Shown here: one piece after another, positions 1-7,750 of the stretch
How the letters are laid out: every line of letters begins with the position of its first letter
How positions within the stretch are numbered: the stretch's first letter is position 1
Source of the DNA: Syntrophomonas sp.
GTDB lineage: Bacteria; Bacillota; Syntrophomonadia; Syntrophomonadales; Syntrophomonadaceae
Reading direction: 5' to 3'
Assembly (NCBI GenBank): GCA_028693695.1
Contig: JAQUUV010000020.1
Span: 1 to 19,524, forward strand
Length of the DNA: 19,524 bases
Made by a program: the position numbers and the translations under genes
Notes under the pieces: generated by a model
What the model was told of the DNA's origin: nothing
Databases searched by the model: none
What the model saw: only the letters and a program-made list of their open reading frames with translations

Positions 1-550
1 ATTTAAACACCTTCACCGTTGTTTTCGGATCTTTAGCTTTTATGCCATTGGAAGCATCAAGTCCAGTGGTTCCAACTTCGGCTGCCAACCTTTTACCCTT
101 CAGGTCGTCCAGAGTTTTTATTCCTTCGGTTTTCTGCCCCACAGCAATAATTAAACCGGCTTTGAAATAGGGTTTACTGAAATCTACTGCCTTAGCCCGT
201 TCTTCTTTAATGGTCATAGCCGAAATACAACAGTCTACATTGCCGCTCTGTACTGCAGGAATTAAGGCATCAAATCCCAGAGTATTGATCTTTACATCGT
301 AGCCTTCAGCCGCCCCAATCGCTCTGATTAGATCCATGTCAAACCCTACATATTCACCACCTTGTTCAGAGGAGAACTCAAATGGTGGATAAGTAGTTTC
401 CGATCCTACAGTTAAAACTGGTTTGGGAGTAGCTGCTTTATCCGGTGCTGCCTTATCGTCCGCCGCCTTTTTGGTACATCCCACGGCTGATAATGCCAGC
501 CCCATAATCAACATGCCTACCAACAACAACTTAACAATTTTCTTCAACAA
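1..550 (-). CDS. Amino-acid ABC transporter substrate-binding lipoprotein (C-terminus off the window)
   Basis: This is the N-terminal 183 residues of a periplasmic-binding-protein type 2 lipoprotein that would capture an amino acid outside the membrane and hand it to an ABC permease. Translation from a TTG at 550 gives a basic start (MLKKIVK), a hydrophobic segment, and a lipobox-like AVGC ending at Cys25, the likely lipidation site. A charged Ala/Lys-rich linker follows. The mature domain then opens with the family hallmarks TYPPFEF and VGFDMDLI, and further on has VDCCISAMTI and DLKGKRLAAEVGTTG. The TTG start is chosen because GGAG lies 7 nt upstream (558-561). The gene runs off the left edge, so any permease and ATPase genes would lie outside. 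The substrate cannot be told from this part; polar amino acid or glutamine is a guess. Confidence 0.88.
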   Translation of the reverse strand, partial: MLKKIVKLLLVGMLIMGLALSAVGCTKKAADDKAAPDKAATPKPVLTVGSETTYPPFEFSSEQGGEYVGFDMDLIRAIGAAEGYDVKINTLGFDALIPAVQSGNVDCCISAMTIKEERAKAVDFSKPYFKAGLIIAVGQKTEGIKTLDDLKGKRLAAEVGTTGLDASNGIKAKDPKTTVKVFK

Positions 551-594
551 TCCCACACTCCTTCACTATATTGTAACTATATATATTAAGAGTA

Positions 595-623
595 ATTATA
601 CCGCTATATGAATAAATCAACAA
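595..623 (-). promoter_or_regulatory. Candidate sigma-A promoter for the substrate-binding lipoprotein gene
   Basis: On the minus strand TTGTTG (618-623) is followed after 17 nt by a perfect TATAAT (595-600), about 45 nt upstream of the TTG start. The -35 box is weak (3 of 6 matches); the spacing and the -10 box are ideal. Confidence 0.5.
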
Positions 624-666
624 GATTATCTGGAGATAAAGTAATGATTATACATAATTTTGCCAC

Positions 667-787
667 GGGGATTACAAGGGTTGAAACTGGGTTGACAAGG
701 GGACGGGGTTGCTGACAACATTTCAAGAAATGTTGTCAGCAACCCCGTCCCCTTGTCAACCTGCAGTTTCAACCCTTGTCAATCCCC
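667..787. repeat. 121-nt near-perfect palindrome (REP/MITE-like element)
   Basis: An inverted repeat with arms 667-723 and 728-787 around a CAAG tetraloop. The inner 34 bp (690-723 with 728-761) are perfect. The outer part also matches except for a 2-nt and a 1-nt insertion in the right arm. The arm carries TGACAAGGGGACGG, which is also the core of the palindrome at 10665-10725, so the two belong to one repeat family. It lies between divergent genes, so it cannot act as an ordinary terminator for either. No transposase is next to it. Similar GC-rich hairpins with this core are, to my recollection, scattered through several Clostridia; the REP/RAYT label is inference. Confidence 0.85.
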
Positions 788-882
788 CTTGTGTCTCTCC
801 CGTCTTGAAATCGTGCAGCTTTCCTGTTACTCTAATGAAGTTATCTAACCAATATGATATTTCCATAAATGAGGTTGCATAT

Positions 883-1761
883 ATGCTGAAAAACCTTAGT
901 ATGCGCTCCCGAGCTGAATTGTGTATGATACTGGTCGCCTGTATCTGGGGAACTACTTTCGTAGTAGTAAAGAATGCGTTAGCTGATATTGGCCCATTTC
1001 TATTCTTGGGAATAAGATTTATCCTGGCCTTTTTGGTTTTAGCTGCCCTGTCTTTTAAAGATATAATAAAAATACGCCGTTCTACCCTGGGGACTGGTGC
1101 TCTACTGGGGCTATTTTTATTCATTGGTTATGTGTTTCAAACCCTGGGTCTGCAATACACCACTTCTTCAAATGCCGGATTTATAACCGGAGTATCTGTG
1201 GTTCTGGTTCCCATCATCTATTCACTCCTGCACAAGAAAAAGCCATCTGTCACTACTACCATCACCGTAATTATGGCCGCAGTGGGACTATATTTAATTT
1301 CTGTTCCGGTAGGCTGCTTTACCCTCACTTACGGAGATTTGCTGGTTCTAATCTGTGCCTTTGGCTTTGCTTTCCATATTATTTATGTTGATCGCTACTC
1401 TCATCAGCATAATGCCTTAGCTATAACCGGTGTCCAAATATTGTTTGTGGGACTTTTGTGTATGGCTATCGGTTTAATGATCGAACCAATACCAGCCAGG
1501 ATAACCTTCAATGCAATGTTCGCAATTATTGTGACCGCCGTCTTTGCGACTGCTATGGCTTTCCTGCTTCAGAATTATCTGCAGAAATATAGCACCCCTA
1601 CCCGTTTTGCTATAGTTTTGACCACTGAACCGGTCTTTGCTGCTCTAGCCGGATACTGGTGGGCCGGAGAGCACCTAACCCGCAACGGCTTAATTGGTGC
1701 CACCCTTATACTTCTAGCGATGCTCCTATCCATTATTTTTAAAGGGCCTATCACGGAATAA
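883..1761 (+). CDS. DMT-superfamily (EamA) transporter
   Basis: A 292-residue integral membrane protein made of two EamA repeats, with about ten hydrophobic segments. This is the usual size for drug/metabolite exporters of the EamA (YdcZ/RhaT-like) group, which export amino acids or other small metabolites. The first helix carries the typical ACIWGTTFVVVK stretch and the second repeat contains TTEPVFAALAGYWWAGE, the conserved segment before the last two helices. The open frame reaches back to a TTG at 709, but that codon sits inside the palindrome and the extra residues look non-coding. ATG at 883 is preceded by GAGG at 871-874 with 8-nt spacing and starts just before the first membrane helix, so I chose it. 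The gene stands alone, divergent from the lipoprotein gene and convergent with yggU. The substrate is unknown. Confidence 0.87.
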   Translation: MLKNLSMRSRAELCMILVACIWGTTFVVVKNALADIGPFLFLGIRFILAFLVLAALSFKDIIKIRRSTLGTGALLGLFLFIGYVFQTLGLQYTTSSNAGFITGVSVVLVPIIYSLLHKKKPSVTTTITVIMAAVGLYLISVPVGCFTLTYGDLLVLICAFGFAFHIIYVDRYSHQHNALAITGVQILFVGLLCMAIGLMIEPIPARITFNAMFAIIVTAVFATAMAFLLQNYLQKYSTPTRFAIVLTTEPVFAALAGYWWAGEHLTRNGLIGATLILLAMLLSIIFKGPITE

Positions 1762-1793
1762 CATTTATTCCATGACAAGCCCCAAAAGAGTTC

Positions 1794-2081
1794 CTAAACA
1801 TTCATTTTCGACCTTAATTCTTCAGGGCTTATACCCATTATTTCTACAATCTTATTGCGTGAGGTTTCGCCCTTGATTAGATTTATATCCTTGCGAGGTA
1901 TTTTCAAATAGCCAGATAGAAAACCTATTAGAGCAGCGTTGGCTTCCCCATCCACAGGAGGAGCGGTCAGTTTCACTTTCAAGGCCCCGGCCTGCTCACC
2001 TACTACCTGATTCCGGGAAGAACGAGGTTGCACCCGCACCTCCAGGCGCACTCCCCCTACGACTTCACCAACCCGTAACAT
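1794..2081 (-). CDS. yggU: YggU/DUF167 family protein
   Basis: A 95-residue protein of the DUF167 (YggU) family, small conserved proteins of unknown biochemical role. It shows the family pattern: LEVRVQPRSSRNQV near the N-terminus, then LKVKLTAPPVDGEANAAL in the middle, and a final region with IKGETSRNKIVEI. Its length fits the family. The ATG at 2081 overlaps the divIVA stop codon by one base (TGATG), so it is probably translationally coupled and is the last gene of the long minus-strand series. An in-frame TTG one codon earlier is possible but lies inside divIVA. In many bacteria yggU follows yggT; here it follows divIVA. Confidence 0.9.
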   Translation of the reverse strand: MLRVGEVVGGVRLEVRVQPRSSRNQVVGEQAGALKVKLTAPPVDGEANAALIGFLSGYLKIPRKDINLIKGETSRNKIVEIMGISPEELRSKMNV

Positions 2082-2581
2082 CAAACCTTTTCCTCTAGTT
2101 TTAACTTACTTAGGTTGGCGAGGAGGTCTTTTACATCTTGATTATGAAAGAAAGTAGATAATTCCTCTGTTTTCTTCTGATTTTTATCTAACATTTCCAG
2201 TTCACCGCTTAATTGTGATTTAAGTTCTAGATTAAATAGATTCAAACGCTTTACTACTTCCTGATAAGCGGTCAGCATATCTGCAATGACCCGCTTGGAA
2301 TCCTCAAGCATCATACTGGCTTCCTTCTGTGCATTAGCCTTTAACATTTCTCCGGTTTGTTGGGCTAGGATAAGGCTATTGTTCATGGTTTCTTCCATTT
2401 TACGATATCGTTCCAGCTCATATTTCAATCTTTGTATGCTTTCTTTCAATTGAGAATTCTCGCTGTAGATTATTTCATAATCCTGCGCCAACCTGAGCAA
2501 GAAGCTTTTTACCTCTTCTTCGTTAAAACCCCGTAAGGATTTGGCAAATTGCTGATTTCGTATCTCCATTCCTGTTATCAA
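2081..2581 (-). CDS. divIVA: DivIVA-family cell-division/polarity protein
   Basis: A 166-residue DivIVA-type protein. DivIVA proteins bind negatively curved membrane at septa and poles and recruit division or sporulation partners. The N-terminal lipid-binding domain is recognisable: MEIRNQQF, then LRGFNEEEVKSFLLRLAQDY, which parallels the usual F-x-RGYDxDEVDxFLD pattern. From about residue 35 the protein is a long heptad-rich coiled coil, as expected for oligomerisation. TTG at 2581 is the preferred start: AGGGG lies about 8 nt upstream, and it puts M-x-T before the MEI motif as in other family members. ATG at 2569 is the alternative. The position downstream of sepF and yggT is the classic division-cluster location. 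The conserved aromatic near the tip of the domain is not obvious. Confidence 0.88.
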   Translation of the reverse strand: MITGMEIRNQQFAKSLRGFNEEEVKSFLLRLAQDYEIIYSENSQLKESIQRLKYELERYRKMEETMNNSLILAQQTGEMLKANAQKEASMMLEDSKRVIADMLTAYQEVVKRLNLFNLELKSQLSGELEMLDKNQKKTEELSTFFHNQDVKDLLANLSKLKLEEKV

Positions 2582-2617
2582 TTCCTCATCCCCTTTTGTT
2601 AAGCTCAGTCGATAATG

Positions 2618-4525
2618 CTAAAAACACGCAGCGGTAAGACCCTCTGGAGAAAGTTCCAACAATTTTGCATAATTGTCCTGAGAATTCCAATTACCCTGTT
2701 TTATCTGCTCAATAGCTTCACGATAGATGGCCACAACCATGGCTAATTTTTCAGGACTATAGTATTGTCCATTTATCCGGAATGATTTTACACCCCAGGC
2801 CATCAATCGCGGCAGATGTGGAAACAGGCACAGATCGTAAGGGAATACCAAGTGATTTCGGCAATTATAATCTGTAATTATTTTATATTTTTGACCACAA
2901 CGATCTACCAATGCATAGTCATCCTGTAGGCAATATAAACCACACTCGCCCTCTTCTTCTGCTTGAGCCGCTCGGATAACGCAGTGGTCGCTCACCATAC
3001 CAGGCAGCGATCCATGAACTATTAACTCTACTGGTGCTCCTGAACCAAGCAGCGATTTCAGGTGGGGGGCATCTATTTCCAACGAGGCGATTATTCTGCT
3101 GACACCTATTTCTTGTAGTAAGGAAGCAGCTTCATGATTAAAGGTGTTTAATCCATAACCTGCCCATAATTCCAGTCCCGAGTCTTTAAAGAGTTTTAAG
3201 CTGCCCAAATCATTCACTATTACTCCAGACACGGGATCTGATTCAAGCATATGCCTAACCCGGCGAATAGTTTCCAGATCATTCTGGCTAACAATCCGCG
3301 GCGTTTCCACGAATATTTTAGTTTTGGTGCTCTCTGCTATTTCCAAAGCCTTGCGCAGGAATTCCTGAGTCCAGTTTTGCCTATTTTGGCGGATTTGTTC
3401 ACATCCCAAGATGACATTGTCCACTCCCAGGTCACATAGTGCCTTTAAACTATCCAGTCCACCAACCTGAACGGTCAATTCAGGCAATTCAGTTACGGGT
3501 AGACTGGTGACCGATGAATCCTTTTTATAATCAGCAATATTTAAAGGGGTTAAAGGCTGAGCCGTGCTTATAAATAATGGCTCCCTTTGGCCATCATAAC
3601 CGATACCTTCTCGCCCCATACGTCCAAAAAGATTGCCTGCGGTGTAATCCCGAACCCGGTGTTCCTGCAGATTATTATATTCATCTTCGTCCATCCGATA
3701 GGAATCCGGCTGGTCCATAAGCCTATCCAGGGCCTGCCGATACACGGAAACCAGGTGGGCAAGATAGTCGGCACTTCTCATTCGACCTTCAATTTTAAAG
3801 GAACTAACCCCTGCATTAACCAGTTCCTGTAAATGGGGATATAGACATAAATCCTTGTGGGCTAGAAAATATTGATACCCCGAATATTCCTCGTCTTTAA
3901 GCCCATGCAACTCATATTGCCAGCGGCACGGCTTACTGCATCTACCCCGGTTCCCACTCTCACCACCGGCAAAGCTACTCATAAAACACTGACCGGTATG
4001 CGATATGCAAAGATCGCCATGACAAAAGTACTCTATCCCCAGGCTTGTATCAGCGGATATCTCTGCAATTTCTTGCAAAGATACATTTTTGGAAAGTATG
4101 ACTCGCTCAAATTTCTTTTGTTCTAAAACCTTTATTGCTTCCAGGTTAGCGATGCCCATCTGCACACTAGCATGTAGAGGAATTCCTAGCTTAAGCTTTT
4201 CACAAATGGCAACTATCCCTAAATCCTGAACGATTAAAGCGTCTATGCCTACTTCTTTTAAAAAAAGAAGGTAGTTAGCAATCTCGTCAATTTCATTATC
4301 GCTATACAGGTTGTTAACTGTGATGTAAAGTTTCCGATTCCTTTGGTGCAAAAAATCCACTGCATCTTTAATCTCTTCGTCGGTAAAGTTGAAATCTGGT
4401 CTGAGTGCCCGCATATTAAATCTCTTGCCACCCAGGTAAACTGCATCAGCGCCGGCTTCAACTACACTCTGCAGCACATCCATTTTACCGGCCGGAGCAA
4501 GTAGTTCTAGTTCATGAAAAGGCAT
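2618..4525 (-). CDS. U32-family (peptidase-like / RNA hydroxylation) protein
   Basis: A 635-residue protein of the U32 family. The name comes from collagenase-like peptidases, but the characterised bacterial members RlhA and TrhP hydroxylate 23S rRNA or tRNA wobble uridine, so an RNA-modification role is more likely than proteolysis. It opens with ELLAPAGKMDVLQSVVEAGA, the typical first strand of the TIM-like barrel. The U32 signature YFCHGDLCISHTGQC is at about residues 166-180, followed by GRCSKPCRW. Cys173, 180, 196 and 200 are the likely iron-sulphur ligands. The C-terminal half resembles a second, shorter barrel-like module. ATG at 4525 has GGAG 7 nt upstream. It sits between yggT and divIVA, where Bacillus has ylmH. 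Confidence 0.85.
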   Translation of the reverse strand: MPFHELELLAPAGKMDVLQSVVEAGADAVYLGGKRFNMRALRPDFNFTDEEIKDAVDFLHQRNRKLYITVNNLYSDNEIDEIANYLLFLKEVGIDALIVQDLGIVAICEKLKLGIPLHASVQMGIANLEAIKVLEQKKFERVILSKNVSLQEIAEISADTSLGIEYFCHGDLCISHTGQCFMSSFAGGESGNRGRCSKPCRWQYELHGLKDEEYSGYQYFLAHKDLCLYPHLQELVNAGVSSFKIEGRMRSADYLAHLVSVYRQALDRLMDQPDSYRMDEDEYNNLQEHRVRDYTAGNLFGRMGREGIGYDGQREPLFISTAQPLTPLNIADYKKDSSVTSLPVTELPELTVQVGGLDSLKALCDLGVDNVILGCEQIRQNRQNWTQEFLRKALEIAESTKTKIFVETPRIVSQNDLETIRRVRHMLESDPVSGVIVNDLGSLKLFKDSGLELWAGYGLNTFNHEAASLLQEIGVSRIIASLEIDAPHLKSLLGSGAPVELIVHGSLPGMVSDHCVIRAAQAEEEGECGLYCLQDDYALVDRCGQKYKIITDYNCRNHLVFPYDLCLFPHLPRLMAWGVKSFRINGQYYSPEKLAMVVAIYREAIEQIKQGNWNSQDNYAKLLELSPEGLTAACF

Positions 4526-4547
4526 TCCACTACTCCTTCATATATAT

Positions 4548-4811
4548 TTATAAAATGGCCCATAGGAGCGATATCACCAGCCTCTGAACCAAAGATATAG
4601 CCAGAATTAATATAATAGGAGAAAAATCTATCCCGCCAGTTGACGGCATTAGCCTCCTAAAGGGACCCATTATAGGTTCCGTCACCTCATAAACGAACCT
4701 TATCAAAGGTTGATTGGGATTATGGCGCACAAAAGATAAAATACACCGTGCGATAACTAACCAGTTCAATACCTCAAATACGATGTTTACGAATTGGATG
4801 ATTTGTATCAA
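4548..4811 (-). CDS. yggT: YggT-family membrane protein (YlmG)
   Basis: An 87-residue membrane protein of the YggT/YlmG family. It has two hydrophobic segments, about residues 3-26 and 64-85, separated by a loop with the family motif EPIMGPFRRLMPSTGGIDFSP. In Firmicutes this gene belongs to the sepF-divIVA division cluster; relatives affect membrane and nucleoid organisation, but the biochemical role is unclear. The start is TTG at 4811, preceded by a full AGGAGG with 8-nt spacing, which settles the choice. It is separated by 21 nt from proC and 22 nt from the U32 gene, consistent with one transcript. Confidence 0.92.
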   Translation of the reverse strand: MIQIIQFVNIVFEVLNWLVIARCILSFVRHNPNQPLIRFVYEVTEPIMGPFRRLMPSTGGIDFSPIILILAISLVQRLVISLLWAIL

Positions 4812-4832
4812 TCGCTTAACCTCCTGTAATGA

Positions 4833-5636
4833 TTAATTTGCGCCAAGTTCTATGGAGCGCTGGCAGGCTCTTTCCATGGCAGCGAAAAACGCCTCTCTGA
4901 TGCCGCCTGCTTCCAACTCCCTCAAGCCTGCAATGGTAGTTCCACCCGGAGAAGTAACCTGGGCCTTAAGAACCGCCGGATGCTCTCCAGTCTGCTCCAA
5001 CATAGATATGCTCCCCTTTAGGGTTTGCAAAACCAACTGGCGAGCCATATCGCTATTTAAGCCTAAATGCAGGGCAGCGTCCATCATGGCTTCAACTACC
5101 AGAAACACATAGGCGGGGCCACTTCCTGACACTGCGGTAACTGCATCCATGTAAACTTCATCAATAATAACCGATACACCCACCCTGCTCAGGATAGCCT
5201 GCACCAAATCTAAATCAGCCGGGCTGGCATATCTACCCGCTGCAAGCGCAGAAGCACCCTCACCTATCAAACATGGAGTGTTAGGCATGACCCGTACTAC
5301 CGGTACCGGCTTAGCCAGTTCCTCTTCAATCATCGCAGTCTTTATACCAGCTGCAATCGAAACGAGTAATTTCTCATTATCCCAAAGTCCGCTTGTCTCA
5401 CCCAGTACCATTTTAATCTGACCCGGCTTTACCGCCAGGATTATTAGGTCAGCTTTGGCAACCAACTCTGTTGGGGTAGCGGGAATAGCATTGAACTCGC
5501 GGGCAAATAATTCGGTTCGTTCACTACTGGTATCACAAGCATAGATAGCGGCATAAGTAGTAGGCCCCTGGCTAATTCCTTTTAAAAGGGCATACGCCAT
5601 TTTTCCGCAACCTATTATACCCAGCTTCTCAGCCAT
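4833..5636 (-). CDS. proC: Pyrroline-5-carboxylate reductase
   Basis: A 267-residue cytosolic enzyme that reduces 1-pyrroline-5-carboxylate to L-proline with NAD(P)H, the last step of proline synthesis. The N-terminal Rossmann fold starts LGIIGCGKMAYALLKG. The middle has VRVMPNTPCLIGEG and VSGSGPAYVF, and the C-terminal signature SPGGTTIAGLRELE lies in the dimerisation domain. ATG at 5636 is preferred: GGAGG lies 9 nt upstream, whereas the ATG at 5642 has only 3 nt. The chosen start overlaps the sepF stop (TAATG), implying translational coupling. proC within a division cluster is a recurring arrangement in Gram-positive genomes; here it lies between sepF and yggT. Confidence 0.95.
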   Translation of the reverse strand: MAEKLGIIGCGKMAYALLKGISQGPTTYAAIYACDTSSERTELFAREFNAIPATPTELVAKADLIILAVKPGQIKMVLGETSGLWDNEKLLVSIAAGIKTAMIEEELAKPVPVVRVMPNTPCLIGEGASALAAGRYASPADLDLVQAILSRVGVSVIIDEVYMDAVTAVSGSGPAYVFLVVEAMMDAALHLGLNSDMARQLVLQTLKGSISMLEQTGEHPAVLKAQVTSPGGTTIAGLRELEAGGIREAFFAAMERACQRSIELGAN

Positions 5637-6067
5637 TACCATTTTCCTCCAAAAGGTTCAGGGCGTTGCTGGTCATGTTTACGCATCAAAGTCTTGTGGT
5701 CCGTAGTAATTTCTACAGATGCAGGCGCAAAAAGAAAGATATTGTGCCCTAGCTGTTGGCTCTGCCCATCCAAGGAATAGACGGCACCACTTATAAAATC
5801 AATAATCTTCTGAGACACCTCCGGCGGGGTAGCTTCAAAATTAAGTATAATTTGTTTGCGATTTTTAAGGTGGTCGGCTAAGGCCTGCACCTCTTCAAAT
5901 CTCTCTGGTTCGCATACTATTACCTTTAGGTTCTTGCCGCTGTGTATGCTGACGATATTTGACGCCAATTTGTTTTCACGCTCCGGCGACACTGGCAGTT
6001 CATGGTATTCCTCTTCGACTTCCGTCTGAACCCCCAACCACTTCCACAAATTGTCTATGACTCCCAT
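5636..6067 (-). CDS. sepF: Cell division protein SepF
   Basis: A 143-residue SepF. SepF anchors and bundles FtsZ at the division site on the cytoplasmic membrane. The N-terminus, MGVIDNLWKWLGV, is an amphipathic membrane-binding helix followed by an acidic linker (EVEEEYHELP). The core domain from about residue 45 shows VIVCEPERFEEVQALADHLKNR, then ILNFEATPPEVSQKIIDFISGAVYSL, which is the conserved SepF body, and ends with the strand HNIFLFAPASVEI. ATG at 6067 is preceded by AGGAGG. It is upstream of and overlapping proC, and 47 nt downstream of yggS, the standard ylmE-sepF pair. Confidence 0.95.
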   Translation of the reverse strand: MGVIDNLWKWLGVQTEVEEEYHELPVSPERENKLASNIVSIHSGKNLKVIVCEPERFEEVQALADHLKNRKQIILNFEATPPEVSQKIIDFISGAVYSLDGQSQQLGHNIFLFAPASVEITTDHKTLMRKHDQQRPEPFGGKW

Positions 6068-6114
6068 ACTGCTTCCTCCTTTTAAACGAAATATATTAAA
6101 CTATTCACCTATAT

Positions 6115-6795
6115 CTATATAAATAGTGCGCTGCCAATGCGCACAATATTGGCACCTTCTTCGATGGCAATCTCATAATCCTGGGACATACCCATGGACA
6201 GATACTTAAGTTCAACATTGGTGAAATTCTTTCTACCCAGTTTATTTTTTAGAGCAACAAGTTCTTGAAATATGGGCCTACTCTCTTCCGGCTCAGAACT
6301 CAAGACTGCTATGGTCATAAAACCCATTACCTTCAGAGAGTTTAACTCCCCTACGGACTGAAGAAAGTTCTCTACTTCATCAGCCTGAAGCCCCGTCTTG
6401 CTTTCCTCACCAGATATATTCACCTGTAAGAGCACGGGCACCGGCACTTCCATATACTGCCCTCTCTTATCAATTTCCTGGGCCAGTGACCACCTGTCAA
6501 CAGAATGAATAAGAAATGCCCTACCTACCACATCCTTCACCTTATTGGTCTGCAACCTACCAATAATATGCCATCTGGCCTGGGGCAAGCTGTGAATTTT
6601 GCTCGCAAATTCCTGTACCCGGTTTTCACCAAAATCCCGGATACCCAGATCATAAGCCTGAGCAACAGTAGCATTATCAACCGTTTTGCTAACTGCCAGC
6701 AATGTAATATCCTGACTACTACGACCGCTTTTTTTCGCTGCCCGCTCAATCCGGCTTTGCACTTCCATAAGCCTCTGCTGCAATACTTCCATCAT
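6115..6795 (-). CDS. yggS: YggS/PLPBP pyridoxal-phosphate homeostasis protein
   Basis: About 226 residues, a single-domain TIM-barrel PLP-binding protein of the YggS/PROSC (YlmE) family. It carries PLP and buffers vitamin B6 and amino-acid/keto-acid pools without a known enzymatic reaction. The PLP lysine is in LLAVSKT (about Lys37). Other family marks are FGENRVQE, WHIIGRLQTNK, LLQVNISGEESKTG and LSMGMSQDYEIAIEEG, and the protein ends on GSALFI. Start choice: an ATG at 6810 overlaps the upstream stop codon (TAATG), but AGG and AGGTGA lie just before the paired ATGs at 6795 and 6792. I use 6795; 6792 is equally possible. It is directly upstream of sepF, as in Bacillus ylmE-ylmF. Confidence 0.93.
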   Translation of the reverse strand: MMEVLQQRLMEVQSRIERAAKKSGRSSQDITLLAVSKTVDNATVAQAYDLGIRDFGENRVQEFASKIHSLPQARWHIIGRLQTNKVKDVVGRAFLIHSVDRWSLAQEIDKRGQYMEVPVPVLLQVNISGEESKTGLQADEVENFLQSVGELNSLKVMGFMTIAVLSSEPEESRPIFQELVALKNKLGRKNFTNVELKYLSMGMSQDYEIAIEEGANIVRIGSALFI

Positions 6796-6809
6796 ATCAC
6801 CTGCCTGCA

Positions 6810-7736
6810 TTAATTATAGTTGCTGGGATTGACTACCAGCATATCATTTTTGTTCAACCCCTCCACAACTGCCTTACCGTCTTTTATTTTTATAATATCT
6901 ACAGGCTTAAAAGTAATATCTTCGTCTTTGGTACAATATATTCCTTTTTTCCCGTCTCTCTCAATCAGGGCTTTTTCAGGAATCAGATAACCACTGCGGG
7001 AATTAAATACTAGTTCTACTCCGACATAACGCTGATTCAGCAATTCTTCTCGGAAATCGTTAAATTCCAGGATCATTAACATTTCGCCAAAATCCTTCTT
7101 CATATCCTTAACAATAGCCATACCTAAGTCTTTTCCCGCTAAAATAACATTCACCTGCTGATTAGCCACTATATCAAAGTCTATATTGTCTAATGGAAAA
7201 TGAACCAGCAAGCGGGTTGGTTCCAGGTTGTTCACGATCTTATATACAGCCTGTCCGGCCTGAATAGGCTTTTCTTCTGGTACTGTGCTAGTTTGATATC
7301 TAAAAATCTCAGGACTTACCGCCTGCAGGTTTATTTCCCGAAATACTTCTTCCAAGCCATCAGTTCGGCGCATGAATATACCTGATATCGGAGCACAGAG
7401 TGGAGTTTGTCCCCGTGAACTTATGTAATAGCCCAATAATGTACCTTTGCTGGTCTTTTCTCTATCTTTAACCATGTTTTCAAAGCGTCCTTCAAATTGA
7501 GCCGAAGCTAGTTCCTCCTTGTTTAGAACAATAGCTTCTCCGGAAAGCTTATCTTCCATATGCCCATATTCTGCTACCCTGATATCCCGGTTTAGCTTGA
7601 CAATGGCCGAATAAGTATTTTGCCCTAGTTGGTAGATAAGTCCTAGAATTAATAAGGCTAAACAGGATAAAAGGACAATCTTTAATAAGCTTTTCTGCAT
7701 TATCCTGCGTTTTAATCTAGCCTTCCTGCTTGACAC
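6810..7736 (-). CDS. HlyD-like membrane-anchored protein
   Basis: About 308 residues with one N-terminal membrane helix (SLLKIVLLSCLALLILGLIY) preceded by many Arg/Lys. The rest should lie outside the membrane. The outer part resembles HlyD/membrane-fusion adaptors: an early strand region (LSGEAIVLNKEEL), a GQAVYKIVNN turn like a biotinyl-lipoyl hairpin, and C-terminal barrel-like strands ending IEGLNKNDMLVV-type. I see no transporter gene beside it, so a role as an efflux adaptor is only suggested; it may instead have an envelope role linked to division. GTG at 7736 has GGAGGG 7 nt upstream and is preferred. The ATG at 7751 overlaps the phoR stop and lacks a ribosome binding site. Confidence 0.65.
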   Translation of the reverse strand: MSSRKARLKRRIMQKSLLKIVLLSCLALLILGLIYQLGQNTYSAIVKLNRDIRVAEYGHMEDKLSGEAIVLNKEELASAQFEGRFENMVKDREKTSKGTLLGYYISSRGQTPLCAPISGIFMRRTDGLEEVFREINLQAVSPEIFRYQTSTVPEEKPIQAGQAVYKIVNNLEPTRLLVHFPLDNIDFDIVANQQVNVILAGKDLGMAIVKDMKKDFGEMLMILEFNDFREELLNQRYVGVELVFNSRSGYLIPEKALIERDGKKGIYCTKDEDITFKPVDIIKIKDGKAVVEGLNKNDMLVVNPSNYN

Positions 7737-7750
7737 TTCAATACCCTCCA

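Noticed and set aside
423..611. Plus-strand frame opposite the lipoprotein signal peptide
   Set aside because: The minus strand encodes a clear lipoprotein start here with its own ribosome binding site; this frame is its complement.
709..882. N-terminal extension of the DMT transporter from TTG 709
   Set aside because: The codon lies inside the palindrome arm, has no ribosome binding site and encodes Pro/Ser-rich sequence unlike the family; ATG 883 has GAGG at 8 nt.
1755..1771. Hairpin GGAATAA-CAT-TTATTCC at the end of the DMT gene as a terminator
   Set aside because: The stem is A/T-rich, only 7 bp, and has no T-run on either strand; it may be chance at the stop codon.
3872..4126. Open frame on the plus strand inside the U32 gene
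   Set aside because: It lies wholly opposite a well-supported gene, has no recognisable motif and no convincing start site; the same holds for other frames opposite proC, phoR, nrdR and gltX.
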